This document shows positions 1-8,676 of a stretch of 64,000 nt of DNA, in pieces; the stretch's first letter is position 1; each line of letters begins with the position of its first letter. The notes below the pieces were generated by a model. The model had not been told where the DNA came from. It made no database searches and saw nothing but the letters and a program-made list of their open reading frames with translations. Made by a program: the position numbers and the translations under genes. Source of the DNA: Xanthobacteraceae bacterium (GTDB lineage: Bacteria > Pseudomonadota > Alphaproteobacteria > Rhizobiales > Xanthobacteraceae); assembly GCA_023954195.1 (NCBI GenBank), contig JAMLIK010000004.1:340529-404528 (forward strand), in the 5' to 3' direction.

Positions 1-2
1 GC

Positions 3-746
3 TGGGTCGCGGGCTGGTGTCTCGGCTTTCCGGCGCTGCGGCTTCAAGGGCTGTATCTCGCGCTCGGCACGCTGGTGCTTTCGATCACGGTGCCGCCGCT
101 GCTGAAGCGGTTCGAGGCGTTCACCGGCGGCGTGCAGGGGCTCAATGTCGGCAATCCGGAAGCGCCGGCGTTTCTGCCGATCGACGACTCGCAATGGATC
201 TATTTCCTGTGCCTCGCCGTGGCGGCGGTGCTTTACGTGGTGGCGCGCCGCATTCTGTCGGGGCCGCTGCGGCGCGCGCTGGTGGCGGCGCGTGACAATC
301 AGCTCGTCGGCGCCGTGATGGGCGTCGACCGCGCCAACCTGACCACCGCGACCTTCGCGATGAGCAGTCTCTATGCGGGTGTCGCGGGCTCGCTCTATGC
401 GATGATCGTCGGCTTCGTGTCGCCGGATACCTTCAACGTGATGATGAGCCTCAGCCTGTTCGTCGGCGCCGTGGTCGGCGGCATCACCTCGCTCAACGGC
501 GCCATCGTCGGCGCCATGTTCATCCAGTTCGTGCCGATCTGGGCCAGCGACATCGACGTCGCGCTCGGCGGCCTGGTGTTCGGTTGCGCACTGATCGTGA
601 CGCTGGTTGTGATTCCGGCGGGCATCGGCGGATTGGGCGAGCGCGCCTTCATCTGGCTGTGCCGCCGGCTCGGTTGGGTGGAGCGCGCCGAGGCGCGGCG
701 CGACAACATCGCGGTGACGGGGAGCGCGCGGAATGAGCCAGCATGA
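3..746 (+). CDS. Branched-chain amino acid-type ABC transporter permease, LivM-like (3' part)
   Basis: The frame is open from the window edge, so the N-terminus is missing; about 247 residues are visible. The first residues read LRLQGLYLALGTL, the typical LivM core, followed by several hydrophobic segments and a loop with GPLRRALVAARDNQLVGAVMGVD-type spacing, which contacts the ATPase in this family. It would form half of an inner-membrane channel of a hydrophobic amino-acid-transporter (HAAT) importer. The stop overlaps the next gene by 14 bp, so the two are probably co-transcribed. It is separate from the complete ABC system at 8.7-13.4 kb, so the cluster seems to have two importers. Family assignment is firm; substrate is unknown. 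Confidence 0.85.
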   Translation, partial: WVAGWCLGFPALRLQGLYLALGTLVLSITVPPLLKRFEAFTGGVQGLNVGNPEAPAFLPIDDSQWIYFLCLAVAAVLYVVARRILSGPLRRALVAARDNQLVGAVMGVDRANLTTATFAMSSLYAGVAGSLYAMIVGFVSPDTFNVMMSLSLFVGAVVGGITSLNGAIVGAMFIQFVPIWASDIDVALGGLVFGCALIVTLVVIPAGIGGLGERAFIWLCRRLGWVERAEARRDNIAVTGSARNEPA

Positions 747-2403
747 CATCGATCACATCCTGACCGGCAAGGTCATCACGCTGGATCGGGCCGGGCGCAT
801 CACCGATGCGGTCGCGATCGCCGGCGACCGCATCGTCGCGGTAGGCGAGCGGCGCGAAATCCTGCAATTGAAAGGGCCGCGAACCCGCGTCACCGAAACC
901 TCTGGCGCGATCATTCCCGGATTCAACGACGCCCACGCCCACATGGACACCGAGGGGCTGCGCGACCGCTTCCCCTCGCTCGGGCGGGTCCGCAGCATCG
1001 ATGACGTGCTGGCGCGGATTGCAGAACTCGCCCATGCGACGCCGCGCGGCGAATGGATCGTCACCATGCCGGTCGGCGACGCGCCGTTCTATTTCGGCGG
1101 TCCGATCGTGCTGCGCGAGCGGCGGATGCCGACCCGCGAGGAACTGGATCGCGCCGCGCCCGATCATCCGGTCTGCATCCTGCCGCCATCGGGCTATTGG
1201 AGCCTGCTGCCGTGCTACACGGCGCTGAATTCGCTGGCGTTGAAGCTGAACGGGCTCGACCGCGCGTCGGTGTCGCCGGTCGCGGGCATCGAACTGCAAC
1301 GCGACGCGGCGGGCGAACTCACCGGCGTCGTCGTCGAGCACAACTATCCCGATTCCGCGCAGATCGCGCTGCTGCCAGCGGTGCCGCGCTTCTCGCCACA
1401 GGATCGCCGTGATGGCATCCTGCGCTCGGTGCGGGCCTATCACGCGGTCGGCACCACCAGCGTTTACGAAGGGCACGGCTGCGCGCCGGAGGTGATCGCC
1501 GCCTATCGCGACCTGTGGCAGGCCGGCGACCTGACGATGCGGATGCACCTCGTCGTCAGCCCGACCTGGGCGACCTGCGATGAGGCCGAAGTGATGATGC
1601 GCGACTGGCTCGCCTATGCGCGCGGCGCGGGCGTCGGCGACGCAACGCTGCGGATCGGCGGCATCTTCGTCGGCTATGGCGGCGAGCCGACGGCGGCGCG
1701 CGCGGCGCGGATCGATCCGGCGGATCTCGGCTGGTCGTGCTACATCAAGCACGCCAACGACCCGGCGGAGTTCGAGAAGCTGTGCATGCTCGCGGCCATG
1801 CATGATCTGCGGATCCATACCATCGCCGTGGACAAGCTGTGCGAACTGCTGCCGATCTTCGAGCGCGTCCATGCGGCTCACGACATTTCGCGCCGCCGCT
1901 GGGTGGTGGAGCATATGAGCCATGCGGCGGCGTCCGATCTGGCGCGCCTGAAGGCGCTCGGCATCGGCGTCACCCTGATCCCGGACTATCATGTCTGGAA
2001 AGTCGGCACCCGCTTCTTCCCGTTGTCGGAGGCCGATCGCGAACTGGTGTCGCCGGCCGCGCAGCTCGACGCCCTCGGCGTGCCGGTCGCCTGCGGCACC
2101 GACAACAGCCCGCTCAACCCGCTGGCGGCCATGCGGGCGATGCGCACCCGCCGCGAGCGCACCACCGGCGAGGTGCTGGGCGCGGGCGGCCGAACCTCCG
2201 CCGAGCTGGCGCTGCGCGCGATGACGCGAAACGGCGCGTGGTTCTCGTTCGAGGAAAACGTCAAGGGACGGATCATGCCAGGCTACCTCGCCGATCTCGC
2301 GGTGCTCAGCGGCTGTCCGCTGACCACGCCGGGCGAGGATCTGGAGGGGCTGTCCTGTCTCGCCACCCTGATCGGCGGACGTTTCGTTCACGGCAATATC
2401 TAG
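733..2403 (+). CDS. Amidohydrolase family protein (YtcJ-like metal-dependent hydrolase)
   Basis: A 556-residue protein of the amidohydrolase superfamily, the usual length for YtcJ-like members. The N-terminal composite beta domain leads into GFNDAHAHMD (metal-binding H68 and H70). Later come WVVEHMSHA and CGTDNSPLNP, the expected distal metal-ligand region, and a C-terminal GYLADLAVL strand. Such enzymes hydrolyse amide or related C-N bonds using one or two metal ions. The ATG lies inside the end of the upstream permease gene, and an alpha/beta hydrolase follows 10 bp downstream, so the three form an operon. The substrate cannot be read from the sequence; the cluster suggests an amide or carbamate of an aromatic compound (inference). 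A second, divergent paralogue lies at 13.8-15.4 kb. Confidence 0.85.
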   Translation: MSQHDIDHILTGKVITLDRAGRITDAVAIAGDRIVAVGERREILQLKGPRTRVTETSGAIIPGFNDAHAHMDTEGLRDRFPSLGRVRSIDDVLARIAELAHATPRGEWIVTMPVGDAPFYFGGPIVLRERRMPTREELDRAAPDHPVCILPPSGYWSLLPCYTALNSLALKLNGLDRASVSPVAGIELQRDAAGELTGVVVEHNYPDSAQIALLPAVPRFSPQDRRDGILRSVRAYHAVGTTSVYEGHGCAPEVIAAYRDLWQAGDLTMRMHLVVSPTWATCDEAEVMMRDWLAYARGAGVGDATLRIGGIFVGYGGEPTAARAARIDPADLGWSCYIKHANDPAEFEKLCMLAAMHDLRIHTIAVDKLCELLPIFERVHAAHDISRRRWVVEHMSHAAASDLARLKALGIGVTLIPDYHVWKVGTRFFPLSEADRELVSPAAQLDALGVPVACGTDNSPLNPLAAMRAMRTRRERTTGEVLGAGGRTSAELALRAMTRNGAWFSFEENVKGRIMPGYLADLAVLSGCPLTTPGEDLEGLSCLATLIGGRFVHGNI

Positions 2404-2413
2404 AGGATATCTC

Positions 2414-3340
2414 ATGGCCATCGATCCGCAACTCGCCCCGTTCATCGCGCGCCTGGAGGAAGCCTGGCCGGAGCCGCCGCTGTCGTTGCCGGTCGAGGTC
2501 TGGCGCGCGCGCGTCGAGCGGCTGTCGGCGGCGGCGCGCACGCCCTATCCCGAGGGGCTCGATGTCGAGACCCGCACCATCGACGGCCCGCGCCCGGTTC
2601 GCGTCCGCGTCTATCGCCCGCGCGCGGCGCGGCCGCTTCCGGCGCTGGTCTACATGCATGGCGGCGGCTGGGTGATCGGCAGCATCGACAGCCACGATTC
2701 CATCACCGCCGCGCTCGCCGCCGACACGCCTTGCGTGGTTGTGAGCGTCGATTACGCCCGCGCGCCGGAGCATCCGTTTCCCGCGCCGATGGAGGACTGC
2801 CGCGCCGTGGTCGCGTGGCTGTTCGCCAATGCCGCCGCGGTTGGCGTCGACCCCGCCGCGATTTTCGTCGGCGGCGATTCCGCCGGCGGCAACCTCGCGG
2901 CGGCGATGACCCTCGCGTTTCGTGACGCTCCGCAGCGCCTGCGCGGGCAGTTGCTGCTTTACCCTTGCGTCGACACCGATTTCGAGCGCCCGTCCTACAT
3001 CAGCGAAGCCGAGGCGCCCTATCTGAAGGGGCGGGAAATGGTCTGGTTCTGGAATCAGTATTGTCCCGCGCCGGAGCAGCGCCAGGATCCGCTGGCGGTG
3101 CCGATGCGCTGCGACGATCTCGCCGGTCTGCCGCCCGCCTTCATCGTGGTCGCCGAACACGATCCGCTGCGCGACGACGGCCACGCCTATGCGGAGCGCC
3201 TGAAGGCGGCCGGGGTCGCCGTGACGTTTCGCCCCGGTCTCGGGCTCATTCACGGCTTTGTGCGCGCGCGGGCGCTTTGCGACGCGGCGCAAGTCGAGCA
3301 TGAAGCCATGACACAGTGGTTGCGCGCCACGGCGGCGTGA
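2414..3340 (+). CDS. Alpha/beta hydrolase, hormone-sensitive lipase (HSL) family
   Basis: A 308-residue cytoplasmic esterase. HGGGW (residues 82-86) is the HSL oxyanion-hole signature and GDSAGG (154-159) carries the nucleophile S156. The acid is probably D250 in AEHDPLRDD and the base H280 in LIHGF, giving a complete catalytic triad. No signal peptide is seen. It follows the amidohydrolase by 10 bp and probably cleaves an ester or acyl group of the compound handled by the cluster; that role is inferred from position only. It is intact and of normal length for the family. Confidence 0.9.
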   Translation: MAIDPQLAPFIARLEEAWPEPPLSLPVEVWRARVERLSAAARTPYPEGLDVETRTIDGPRPVRVRVYRPRAARPLPALVYMHGGGWVIGSIDSHDSITAALAADTPCVVVSVDYARAPEHPFPAPMEDCRAVVAWLFANAAAVGVDPAAIFVGGDSAGGNLAAAMTLAFRDAPQRLRGQLLLYPCVDTDFERPSYISEAEAPYLKGREMVWFWNQYCPAPEQRQDPLAVPMRCDDLAGLPPAFIVVAEHDPLRDDGHAYAERLKAAGVAVTFRPGLGLIHGFVRARALCDAAQVEHEAMTQWLRATAA

Positions 3341-3397
3341 TAGAGGTGTGAGAGAAGCGGCGTCTTTTTCGTCCGCCGCGGCTCGGGGAGAGACGAC

Positions 3398-4096
3398 ATG
3401 TCCCGGATGCAGGAGACCGCCCCCAAGCTGGTGCGTCCGGGCGTCAGCGAGACGTTGCGCGTGCCGCAGGCGATGCTGGCCTATCTGCTCGGCCTGTCGC
3501 CGGCGCTGGCGCGCCGCAAGTTTCCCAAGGGACATGCGCTGTACCGGCAGGACGAGGTCAGCGATCAGGTGTTCGTGGTGATGTCGGGGCGCGTCGGCAT
3601 CACCATGCTTCGCGCCGACGGGCAGGAACTGCTGATCGATATCGTCGGCGTCGGCGCGCTGTGCGGCGAGGGGGCGGCCTTTGACGGGCTGCCGCGGTTT
3701 TCCAGTGCCAGCGCGCTGGAGGATTGCGAAATGCTGGCGATCCCGACCGCGGACTTCTGCAAGCTGATGGCCGGGAACACCGAGTTCGCGCGGCTCGTGG
3801 TCGGGACCATCGCGCTGAAGCAACGGATGTTGGCGATGCGCCTGGCGCAGGTGGCGCAAGCCTCGCCGGAACACCGCATCACCGAATTGCTGTCGCAGAT
3901 CGTGACGCCGGATTCGTCGACGATCGTCCTGACCCACCAGCAGATCGCCAACCTGATCGGCGCCTCGCGCATCACCGTGACGCGGGCGATGCAGCGGCTG
4001 CGGCGCGACGGCACCGTGCGTTGCCGGCGCGGCAACTACGAACTGGTGCGCGCGCCGCGCTACGGCGCGGTTGACGGCGCCTGCGCTCAAGCCTGA
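3398..4096 (+). CDS. Crp/Fnr family transcriptional regulator
   Basis: A 232-residue protein with an N-terminal cyclic-nucleotide-binding-like beta barrel (about 30-130) and a C-terminal Crp-type winged helix-turn-helix (about 177-204, LTHQQIANLIGASRITVTR). It lacks the N-terminal cysteine cluster of oxygen-sensing Fnr. It shares CGEGAAFDGLPRFSSA with the regulator encoded at 4929-5591, so the two are close paralogues. It lies between the hydrolase operon and the flavin reductase gene and probably acts on local catabolic promoters, where GTATC-N4-GATAC-like sites are found. The effector is unknown. Confidence 0.9.
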   Translation: MSRMQETAPKLVRPGVSETLRVPQAMLAYLLGLSPALARRKFPKGHALYRQDEVSDQVFVVMSGRVGITMLRADGQELLIDIVGVGALCGEGAAFDGLPRFSSASALEDCEMLAIPTADFCKLMAGNTEFARLVVGTIALKQRMLAMRLAQVAQASPEHRITELLSQIVTPDSSTIVLTHQQIANLIGASRITVTRAMQRLRRDGTVRCRRGNYELVRAPRYGAVDGACAQA

Positions 4097-4167
4097 CAGC
4101 CGTCGCCGGCGCGGCCTGTGTACCGCGATACGACATTTGTCGCCGCGATCCGTCATGCTGCCCGCCG

Positions 4168-4689
4168 ATGCAACCGCCGAGAGCGATTCCGATGCCACAT
4201 GCCGCCGCCCCGATTTTTCGCCGCCTGATGGGCCGGTTCACCACCGGCGTCGCGGTGGTATTGACGGCCGGCGACGCAGGGCCGGTCGGCTTGACGGTGA
4301 ATTCGCTGACGTCGCTCAGCCTCGATCCGCCGCTGCTATTGTTCTGCGCGCGCAACGAAAGCCGCGCCGGGCGGGCGGTGGTGGCGCGCGGCTCGTTCTC
4401 GGTCAACATTCTGTCGGACGCGCAGCAGGACGTGTCCGGGTACTTCGCCGGACAGAGCGGCAACTGGAACGCCGGCGCCTGCCGCCGCCACCGCGGCTGG
4501 TTCACGATCCCGGATTGCAACGCGGCGATCTTCTGCGATGTCGCCGATACCTATCCCGGCGGCGACCATGTCATCATTGTCGGCGCGGCGCGGGAGATCG
4601 TCGGCCCCGCGACGGCGAAGTCACCGCTGCTCTACCACGAGGGCCGCTATAGCGTGATGCGCCCGCATCCGCTCGGCGCGTGCGGATAG
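4168..4689 (+). CDS. Flavin reductase domain protein, reductase component of a two-component monooxygenase
   Basis: A protein of up to 173 residues with the FMN-binding split-barrel fold of the HpaC/NtaB group. The segment GLTVNSLTSLSLDPPLLLFC is the family hallmark, and SFSVNILSDAQQDVSGYFAG follows at the expected distance. It would use NAD(P)H to make free reduced flavin for a partner oxygenase. The likely partner is the acyl-CoA-dehydrogenase-fold monooxygenase at 5707-6957, about 1 kb downstream, with a regulator gene on the other strand in between. An internal ATG at 4192 is an equally possible start. The exact flavin (FMN or FAD) cannot be told. Confidence 0.85.
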   Translation: MQPPRAIPMPHAAAPIFRRLMGRFTTGVAVVLTAGDAGPVGLTVNSLTSLSLDPPLLLFCARNESRAGRAVVARGSFSVNILSDAQQDVSGYFAGQSGNWNAGACRRHRGWFTIPDCNAAIFCDVADTYPGGDHVIIVGAAREIVGPATAKSPLLYHEGRYSVMRPHPLGACG

Positions 4690-4754
4690 GCCGGCGCTAT
4701 CCTGCGCGTCAGTCCGCGGCTTCGCTGTTTGGGATGAATGCGCAATACGAAAGC

Positions 4755-4884
4755 CGTCATGCTCCGCGAAGGCGGAGCATCCAGTAAGCGGTTTCCCATT
4801 GCCTCCGCCACGGACTACTGGATCGTCCGACGGAGCATGTCGTCGGGCCGCGCTTTGCGCGGACCCGTTGGCGGACGATGGCGC
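4755..4884. repeat. Interspersed palindromic repeat
   Basis: Non-coding gap of about 240 bp between two convergent genes. ATGCTCCGC-GAAG-GCGGAGCAT (4759-4780) is a perfect 9-bp stem. A second arm (CCAGTA ... TACTGGATCGTCCG) and a further GC-rich hairpin around 4840-4876 follow. The layout, arm plus spacer plus inverted arm, is the same as the element at 17117-17220. It may also serve as a bidirectional terminator (inference). Confidence 0.6.
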
Positions 4885-4928
4885 CGCGTTTCCGGCTTGA
4901 ACCCGAGGCGGGAATGGAAAAAAACCTG

Positions 4929-5591
4929 CTAACCGCCATCGCGCCGGCGCTTCAGCAAAATGTGGCCGTCGATGATGTCGATGCGGTTCTGTTCGCGCAG
5001 CCGCTGCAGGGTGCGGGTCACCGTCACGCGCGAGGTGCCGGTCATGGTCGCGATCTGCTCGTGGGTCAGGTGGGTCACCAGCAGGCGGCCCTTGGGATGA
5101 TCGATCGCGAACATGTCCTCAAGCCGCGTCAACAACTCCATGATGCGATCCTGCGGCTCGCGCGAGGCGAGATGCTTGAGCCGGACCGCGAGGACGCGCT
5201 GCTTCAGGCTGGTGACGCGCAGCAGCAAGGCGGCGAATTCCGGACGGGCGCGGAAAATCTCGGTCATCTTCGCGGTGTCGAACTCGATCGCCTCGGTGTC
5301 CTCGATCGCCGCCGCGCTGGAAAAGCGCGGCAGCCCGTCGAAGGCCGCGCCCTCGCCGCACACCGTTTCCGGCCCCATCAGCTCCAGCACCACCTCGGAG
5401 CCGTCGGCGCGGAAGATCGAGATCTGCACCAGCCCCTTGAGCACGAAATAGAACCGCGTCGAGACCTCGCCCTGCTCGTAGAGCACGGTGTTCTTCTTGA
5501 ATTTGCGGCGGCGCCCGAAGGCGGCGTGTCGGCTGATGTCCTCGACCAGTTGACGGTCGATGCGCCATGTGCCGAGTTTTTCTTTCGTCAT
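4929..5591 (-). CDS. Crp/Fnr family transcriptional regulator (second paralogue)
   Basis: A 220-residue regulator with a cNMP-binding-like domain (about 30-125) and a C-terminal helix-turn-helix (about 175-200, LTHEQIATMTGTSRVTVTR). CGEGAAFDGLPRFSSA is shared with the paralogue at 3398-4096. It is divergent from the monooxygenase gene across a 115-bp gap holding the inverted repeat GTATCG-GG-CGATAC, so autoregulation and control of the monooxygenase are likely (inference). There is no Fe-S cysteine set. Two paralogues around one pathway could respond to different signals or compete for the same sites. Confidence 0.9.
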   Translation of the reverse strand: MTKEKLGTWRIDRQLVEDISRHAAFGRRRKFKKNTVLYEQGEVSTRFYFVLKGLVQISIFRADGSEVVLELMGPETVCGEGAAFDGLPRFSSAAAIEDTEAIEFDTAKMTEIFRARPEFAALLLRVTSLKQRVLAVRLKHLASREPQDRIMELLTRLEDMFAIDHPKGRLLVTHLTHEQIATMTGTSRVTVTRTLQRLREQNRIDIIDGHILLKRRRDGG

Positions 5592-5661
5592 GCCATGCGT
5601 ATTCCGGGCCGTGCGTTCCGGGTTCTGGGCCGCAGATTGAAGGGAAAAGAAATACCGTCTC

Positions 5662-5675
5662 GTATCGGGCGATAC
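5662..5675. promoter_or_regulatory. Candidate Crp/Fnr-type operator, monooxygenase promoter
   Basis: GTATCGGGCGATAC is a perfect inverted repeat in the divergent gap between the Crp/Fnr gene (minus strand) and the monooxygenase gene (plus strand). Written as GTATC-N4-GATAC it has the half-site spacing of Fnr-type boxes. A near copy with the same flanking AG lies before the dioxygenase gene at 7444-7457. Regulator binding is inferred. Confidence 0.5.
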
Positions 5676-5706
5676 AGCCCGGCGGAAATCGATCGATCTA
5701 GGGTCG

Positions 5707-6957
5707 ATGACAGCAGTTTTCCGGATGGAGCCGATGACGTCAATGGCACGCGCGCAGGCGGAGGAGCGGTCGGAACAGGATCATGGCGGCGCGGCCGCCG
5801 TGGTCGCCAACGCGGCGGACATGCAGGACTGGCTTCGCGGCAAGGCGGTCGAGATCGAGCAGCGCCGCAGCCTGTCTCCGGAGGTGGTCGAGCGGCTGGT
5901 CGACAACGACCTGTTTCGCATCACCCAGCCGAGCCTCTATGGCGGCCTCGGGCTTTCGCCGCGCGCCGCATGGGAAGCGACCTACGAGATCGCGCGCGGC
6001 TGTTCGTCCACCGCCTGGATCCTCGGCCTTTCCAGCGCCAACGTGGTGATGATCGGCAAGTTCTCGGCGCAGGCCCAGCGCGATGTCTTTCTCTCCGGCA
6101 AGCCGACCATCGTGTCGCTGTTGACCGGCGGCGTCGGTCAGGACATCGTCGCCGAGCCGGTGGAGGGCGGTGTGCTGCTCAGCGGCCGCTGGCGCTATGC
6201 CTCCGGCATCGATGTCGCGACCTGGGCCGGCCTTCTGGTGCCGATTCCGGTGGAGGGGCGAATGGTGCCGCATGTGGTGCTGGTGCCGGCGGATGCCTTC
6301 GCCATCGATCAGGCGAGCTGGAACGTGCTGGGCATGCGCGGCACCGGCAGCAAGGACATTTCGTTGACGAAGACGTTCGTTCCGGCGCATCGCTGGATGG
6401 ACTGGCAGGTGTTGCAGGACGGCGGCTGTCATCCGACCTGCCCGCGCCACGGCGCCATCACCGCCGCGCCGCTCAATCCGATCAACGCCATGTCGACGCT
6501 GGCGCCGACGCTGGGTGTCGCCTCGGCGGTGGCGGAGGAATTCCGCGCCATCGCCAAGGCCAAGGTCAGCCCGGCGGCGCAAAAGGCGCTGGTGGAGGAT
6601 CGCGTCGCCCAGATCGAGGCCGCAACCAGCGAGGCGACCATGGCGATGCTGCGCCGCGCCCTGCTCGACGATGCCGACGCCATTCTCGAATTATCCGGCG
6701 CAGGGCCCGTCAGCCTGATCGAGCGCGCCGCGATGCGCACCCGCTTCGCCGTCGCCTCGCGGCTGGCGTTGCAGACCACGCAGCGGCTGTTCGCCGCGCT
6801 GGGGGGCTCGGTGCTGCCGAGCGGCACGCGGATCGAGCGGCTGTTCCGCGACGTCCACGCCATGAGCAGCCACATGCTGCTGCAACCGGGGGCGATCGGC
6901 GAGCCTTACGGCCGGCTGCTGCTCGACCTGCCGCTGCCGCCGACGGCGCGAATCTGA
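5707..6957 (+). CDS. Group-D flavin-dependent monooxygenase, acyl-CoA dehydrogenase fold
   Basis: A 416-residue protein of the acyl-CoA dehydrogenase superfamily, but without the catalytic Glu context of true dehydrogenases. Its layout (N-terminal helical domain, beta domain with LSGRWRYASGIDVATWAGLLVP cut short here as SGRWRYASG, and C-terminal helical bundle) matches oxygenase components such as p-hydroxyphenylacetate 3-hydroxylase C2 and HsaA. It would take reduced flavin from the reductase at 4168-4689 and hydroxylate a phenol ortho to the OH, giving a catechol for the extradiol dioxygenase. The start at 5707 is the longest; ATGs at 5725, 5734 and 5743 are alternatives. The role is inferred from fold and neighbours; the substrate is not proven. 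Confidence 0.8.
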   Translation: MTAVFRMEPMTSMARAQAEERSEQDHGGAAAVVANAADMQDWLRGKAVEIEQRRSLSPEVVERLVDNDLFRITQPSLYGGLGLSPRAAWEATYEIARGCSSTAWILGLSSANVVMIGKFSAQAQRDVFLSGKPTIVSLLTGGVGQDIVAEPVEGGVLLSGRWRYASGIDVATWAGLLVPIPVEGRMVPHVVLVPADAFAIDQASWNVLGMRGTGSKDISLTKTFVPAHRWMDWQVLQDGGCHPTCPRHGAITAAPLNPINAMSTLAPTLGVASAVAEEFRAIAKAKVSPAAQKALVEDRVAQIEAATSEATMAMLRRALLDDADAILELSGAGPVSLIERAAMRTRFAVASRLALQTTQRLFAALGGSVLPSGTRIERLFRDVHAMSSHMLLQPGAIGEPYGRLLLDLPLPPTARI

Positions 6958-6983
6958 ATGTCATTCACCGGAGACTCCCAAGA

Positions 6984-7397
6984 ATGAAGAAACAGGCCAT
7001 CGACTCCCGCAATCCGATTTTCGCCACGGCGGACGGATCGACGATCTTCAAGAAATTCGGCTATTCGCCGGCGGTGCGCGCGGGCGATTTCCTCTATGTC
7101 GCCGGCCAGATCGGCCTCAATCCGGACGGCTCGATGCCGGCGAACGACGAGGGGCAGATCGTCAACGCCTTCGACCGGCTCAAGATTGTGCTGGAGGAAG
7201 CCGGCGCCTCGCTCGACGATATCGTCGAACTGGTCAGCTACCATGTCGGGTTGCAGAACCATCTCGGGAAGTTCGTCGAGATCAAGAGCCGTTACATCCG
7301 CGAGCCGTTCCCGACCTGGACCATCCTCGAAATCGCCGGGCTGGCGCGGCCGGGCCTGGTGATCGAGATCAAGGCGGTGGCCTACGCGCCGAAATAG
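6984..7397 (+). CDS. RidA/YjgF family protein (first copy)
   Basis: A 137-residue single-domain protein of the RidA (YjgF/YER057c/UK114) family, with DFLYVAGQIGLNPDG and a C-terminal ARPGLVIEIKAVAYAP strand. RidA proteins hydrolyse reactive enamines/imines; some members, such as 2-aminomuconate deaminases, are pathway enzymes in aromatic degradation. It sits between the monooxygenase and the ring-cleaving dioxygenase, 26 bp after the former. A GGAGA lies 9 nt before the ATG. With a second RidA at 13420-13815, a nitrogen-bearing intermediate in the pathway is likely (inference). Confidence 0.9.
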   Translation: MKKQAIDSRNPIFATADGSTIFKKFGYSPAVRAGDFLYVAGQIGLNPDGSMPANDEGQIVNAFDRLKIVLEEAGASLDDIVELVSYHVGLQNHLGKFVEIKSRYIREPFPTWTILEIAGLARPGLVIEIKAVAYAPK

Positions 7398-7443
7398 CGC
7401 CGGGCCGGCCGCGGCGGGCGGGGCAAAGAATGTCTCCGGTTTG

Positions 7444-7457
7444 GTAGCGGGTGATAC
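7444..7457. promoter_or_regulatory. Candidate Crp/Fnr-type operator, dioxygenase promoter
   Basis: GTAGCGGGTGATAC, followed by AG, matches the palindrome at 5662-5675 at 12 of 14 positions and keeps the GATACAG half-site. It lies about 100 bp before the dioxygenase gene. Shared use by one of the local Crp/Fnr proteins is inferred. Confidence 0.4.
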
Positions 7458-7559
7458 AGACAGTCCCCGCCCGACGGCTAACCTGAAAGCCGTATCGAGC
7501 CGCCGGGCGGCGGAGGCTCCCGCCGTCCGGGAGCTTTTGCCGCCGCAACAAGCAAGGGG

Positions 7560-8573
7560 ATGAAAGTGAGCGCTGGCCGCATCAAGGATATCGCCAACAT
7601 CCAGAAGCTGGGACACATCGAGTTCCGCACCACCGATCTCGAACGGGCGCGCGATTTCTACGTCAACCTGGTCGGTCTGCACGAGACCGCGCGCGACGAA
7701 AGCCGCATCTACCTGCGCTGCACCGAGGACAAGCAGCATCACACCTTCGTGTTGCGCAAGGCGGAGTCCGCCGGCGTCGGCCATATCGGCTTCGTGGTGT
7801 CGGGGGAGGACGATCTCGACCGCATGAAGGTCCGCTTCGAGGAGCTGGGCCTGCCGACGCGCTGGGCCGGCAACGACATGCTCGGGCAGGGCCGCACGTT
7901 GCGGATGCAGGACCCGTTCGGCTTCATCATCGATTACTATGCCGAGATCGCCCCGGTGCCGTGGCTGGTGCAGCAGTATCACCTGCACCGCGGTGCCTCG
8001 CCGACCCGCATCGATCACGCCAACGTGCTGACGCCGGACGCGCAGGCGGGCTATGAATGGTACACGCAGGAACTCGGCTTCGGTTGCGCCGAACTGACCG
8101 AATCCGACCCGCCGGAGAAACGGATCTGGGCGAGCTGGTTGTTCCGCAAGTCGACCGTGCATGATATCGCGGTGATGACCGGCGCGGGTCCGGCCGCGCA
8201 TCACGTCGGCTTTTCGCTGCCCGACACGGTGTCGATCATCCGCGCCTGCGACATGCTGGCGGGGGCCGGCTATCACGATTCGATCGAGCGCGGTCCGGCG
8301 CGCCACGGCATTTCCAACGCGCTGTTCGTCTATGTCCGCGATCCCGACGGCAACCGCTTCGAGCTTTACACCGGCGATTACCTGACCGGAAACACCGCCG
8401 TCGAACCGATCCGCTGGAACCTGAACAACCCGGTGCGGCAGACGCTGTGGGGCGCGCCGCCGCCGCGCCGCTGGTTCGAGGAGGCGATGGCGGTGGAAAC
8501 CTTCGACGGCGCCGCGATGCAGAGCACGAAGCCGCCGCTGCTGCCGGCGATTCCGACCTACGTCCTGGACTGA
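7560..8573 (+). CDS. Type I extradiol ring-cleavage dioxygenase, homoprotocatechuate 2,3-dioxygenase-like
   Basis: A 337-residue two-module VOC-fold dioxygenase. GHIEFRTTDLERARDFYV opens the N-terminal module; the C-terminal module carries the iron ligands in RIDHANVL (about H153), HHVGFS (about H215) and RFELYTGDY (about E268). The acid-base histidine is in STVHDIAV (about H201). These motifs and their spacing match homoprotocatechuate 2,3-dioxygenase of the Brevibacterium type from memory, including the RGPARHGISNA stretch. It would open a catechol next to the diol (meta-cleavage) to a semialdehyde. A GTG at 7566 is an alternative start. Neighbours fit: a hydroxylase upstream and an HpaE-like dehydrogenase downstream. 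The side chain of the substrate is not certain. Confidence 0.88.
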   Translation: MKVSAGRIKDIANIQKLGHIEFRTTDLERARDFYVNLVGLHETARDESRIYLRCTEDKQHHTFVLRKAESAGVGHIGFVVSGEDDLDRMKVRFEELGLPTRWAGNDMLGQGRTLRMQDPFGFIIDYYAEIAPVPWLVQQYHLHRGASPTRIDHANVLTPDAQAGYEWYTQELGFGCAELTESDPPEKRIWASWLFRKSTVHDIAVMTGAGPAAHHVGFSLPDTVSIIRACDMLAGAGYHDSIERGPARHGISNALFVYVRDPDGNRFELYTGDYLTGNTAVEPIRWNLNNPVRQTLWGAPPPRRWFEEAMAVETFDGAAMQSTKPPLLPAIPTYVLD

Positions 8574-8676
8574 GCCGCGGGACGACGACGCGACCGATCA
8601 CCAAGCGACCGAGGCGGTTCGGATCACCCGCGCCGCCCCGGTCGGCATTTCGTTGTTTTATCAGGGAGGGAAAATT

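Noticed and set aside
649..4198. Two 630-codon minus-strand frames opposite the amidohydrolase, hydrolase and Crp/Fnr genes
   Set aside because: Rich in Arg, Ala and Gly with no known motif; they mirror strong genes on the other strand and are GC-content artefacts.
4738..4932. A 64-codon plus-strand frame after the flavin reductase
   Set aside because: It is made almost entirely of the palindromic repeat.
4878..6984. Long plus-strand frame that runs into the first RidA gene
   Set aside because: The upstream part is antisense or out of frame to the Crp/Fnr and monooxygenase genes; RidA similarity begins only at 6984, after a ribosome site.
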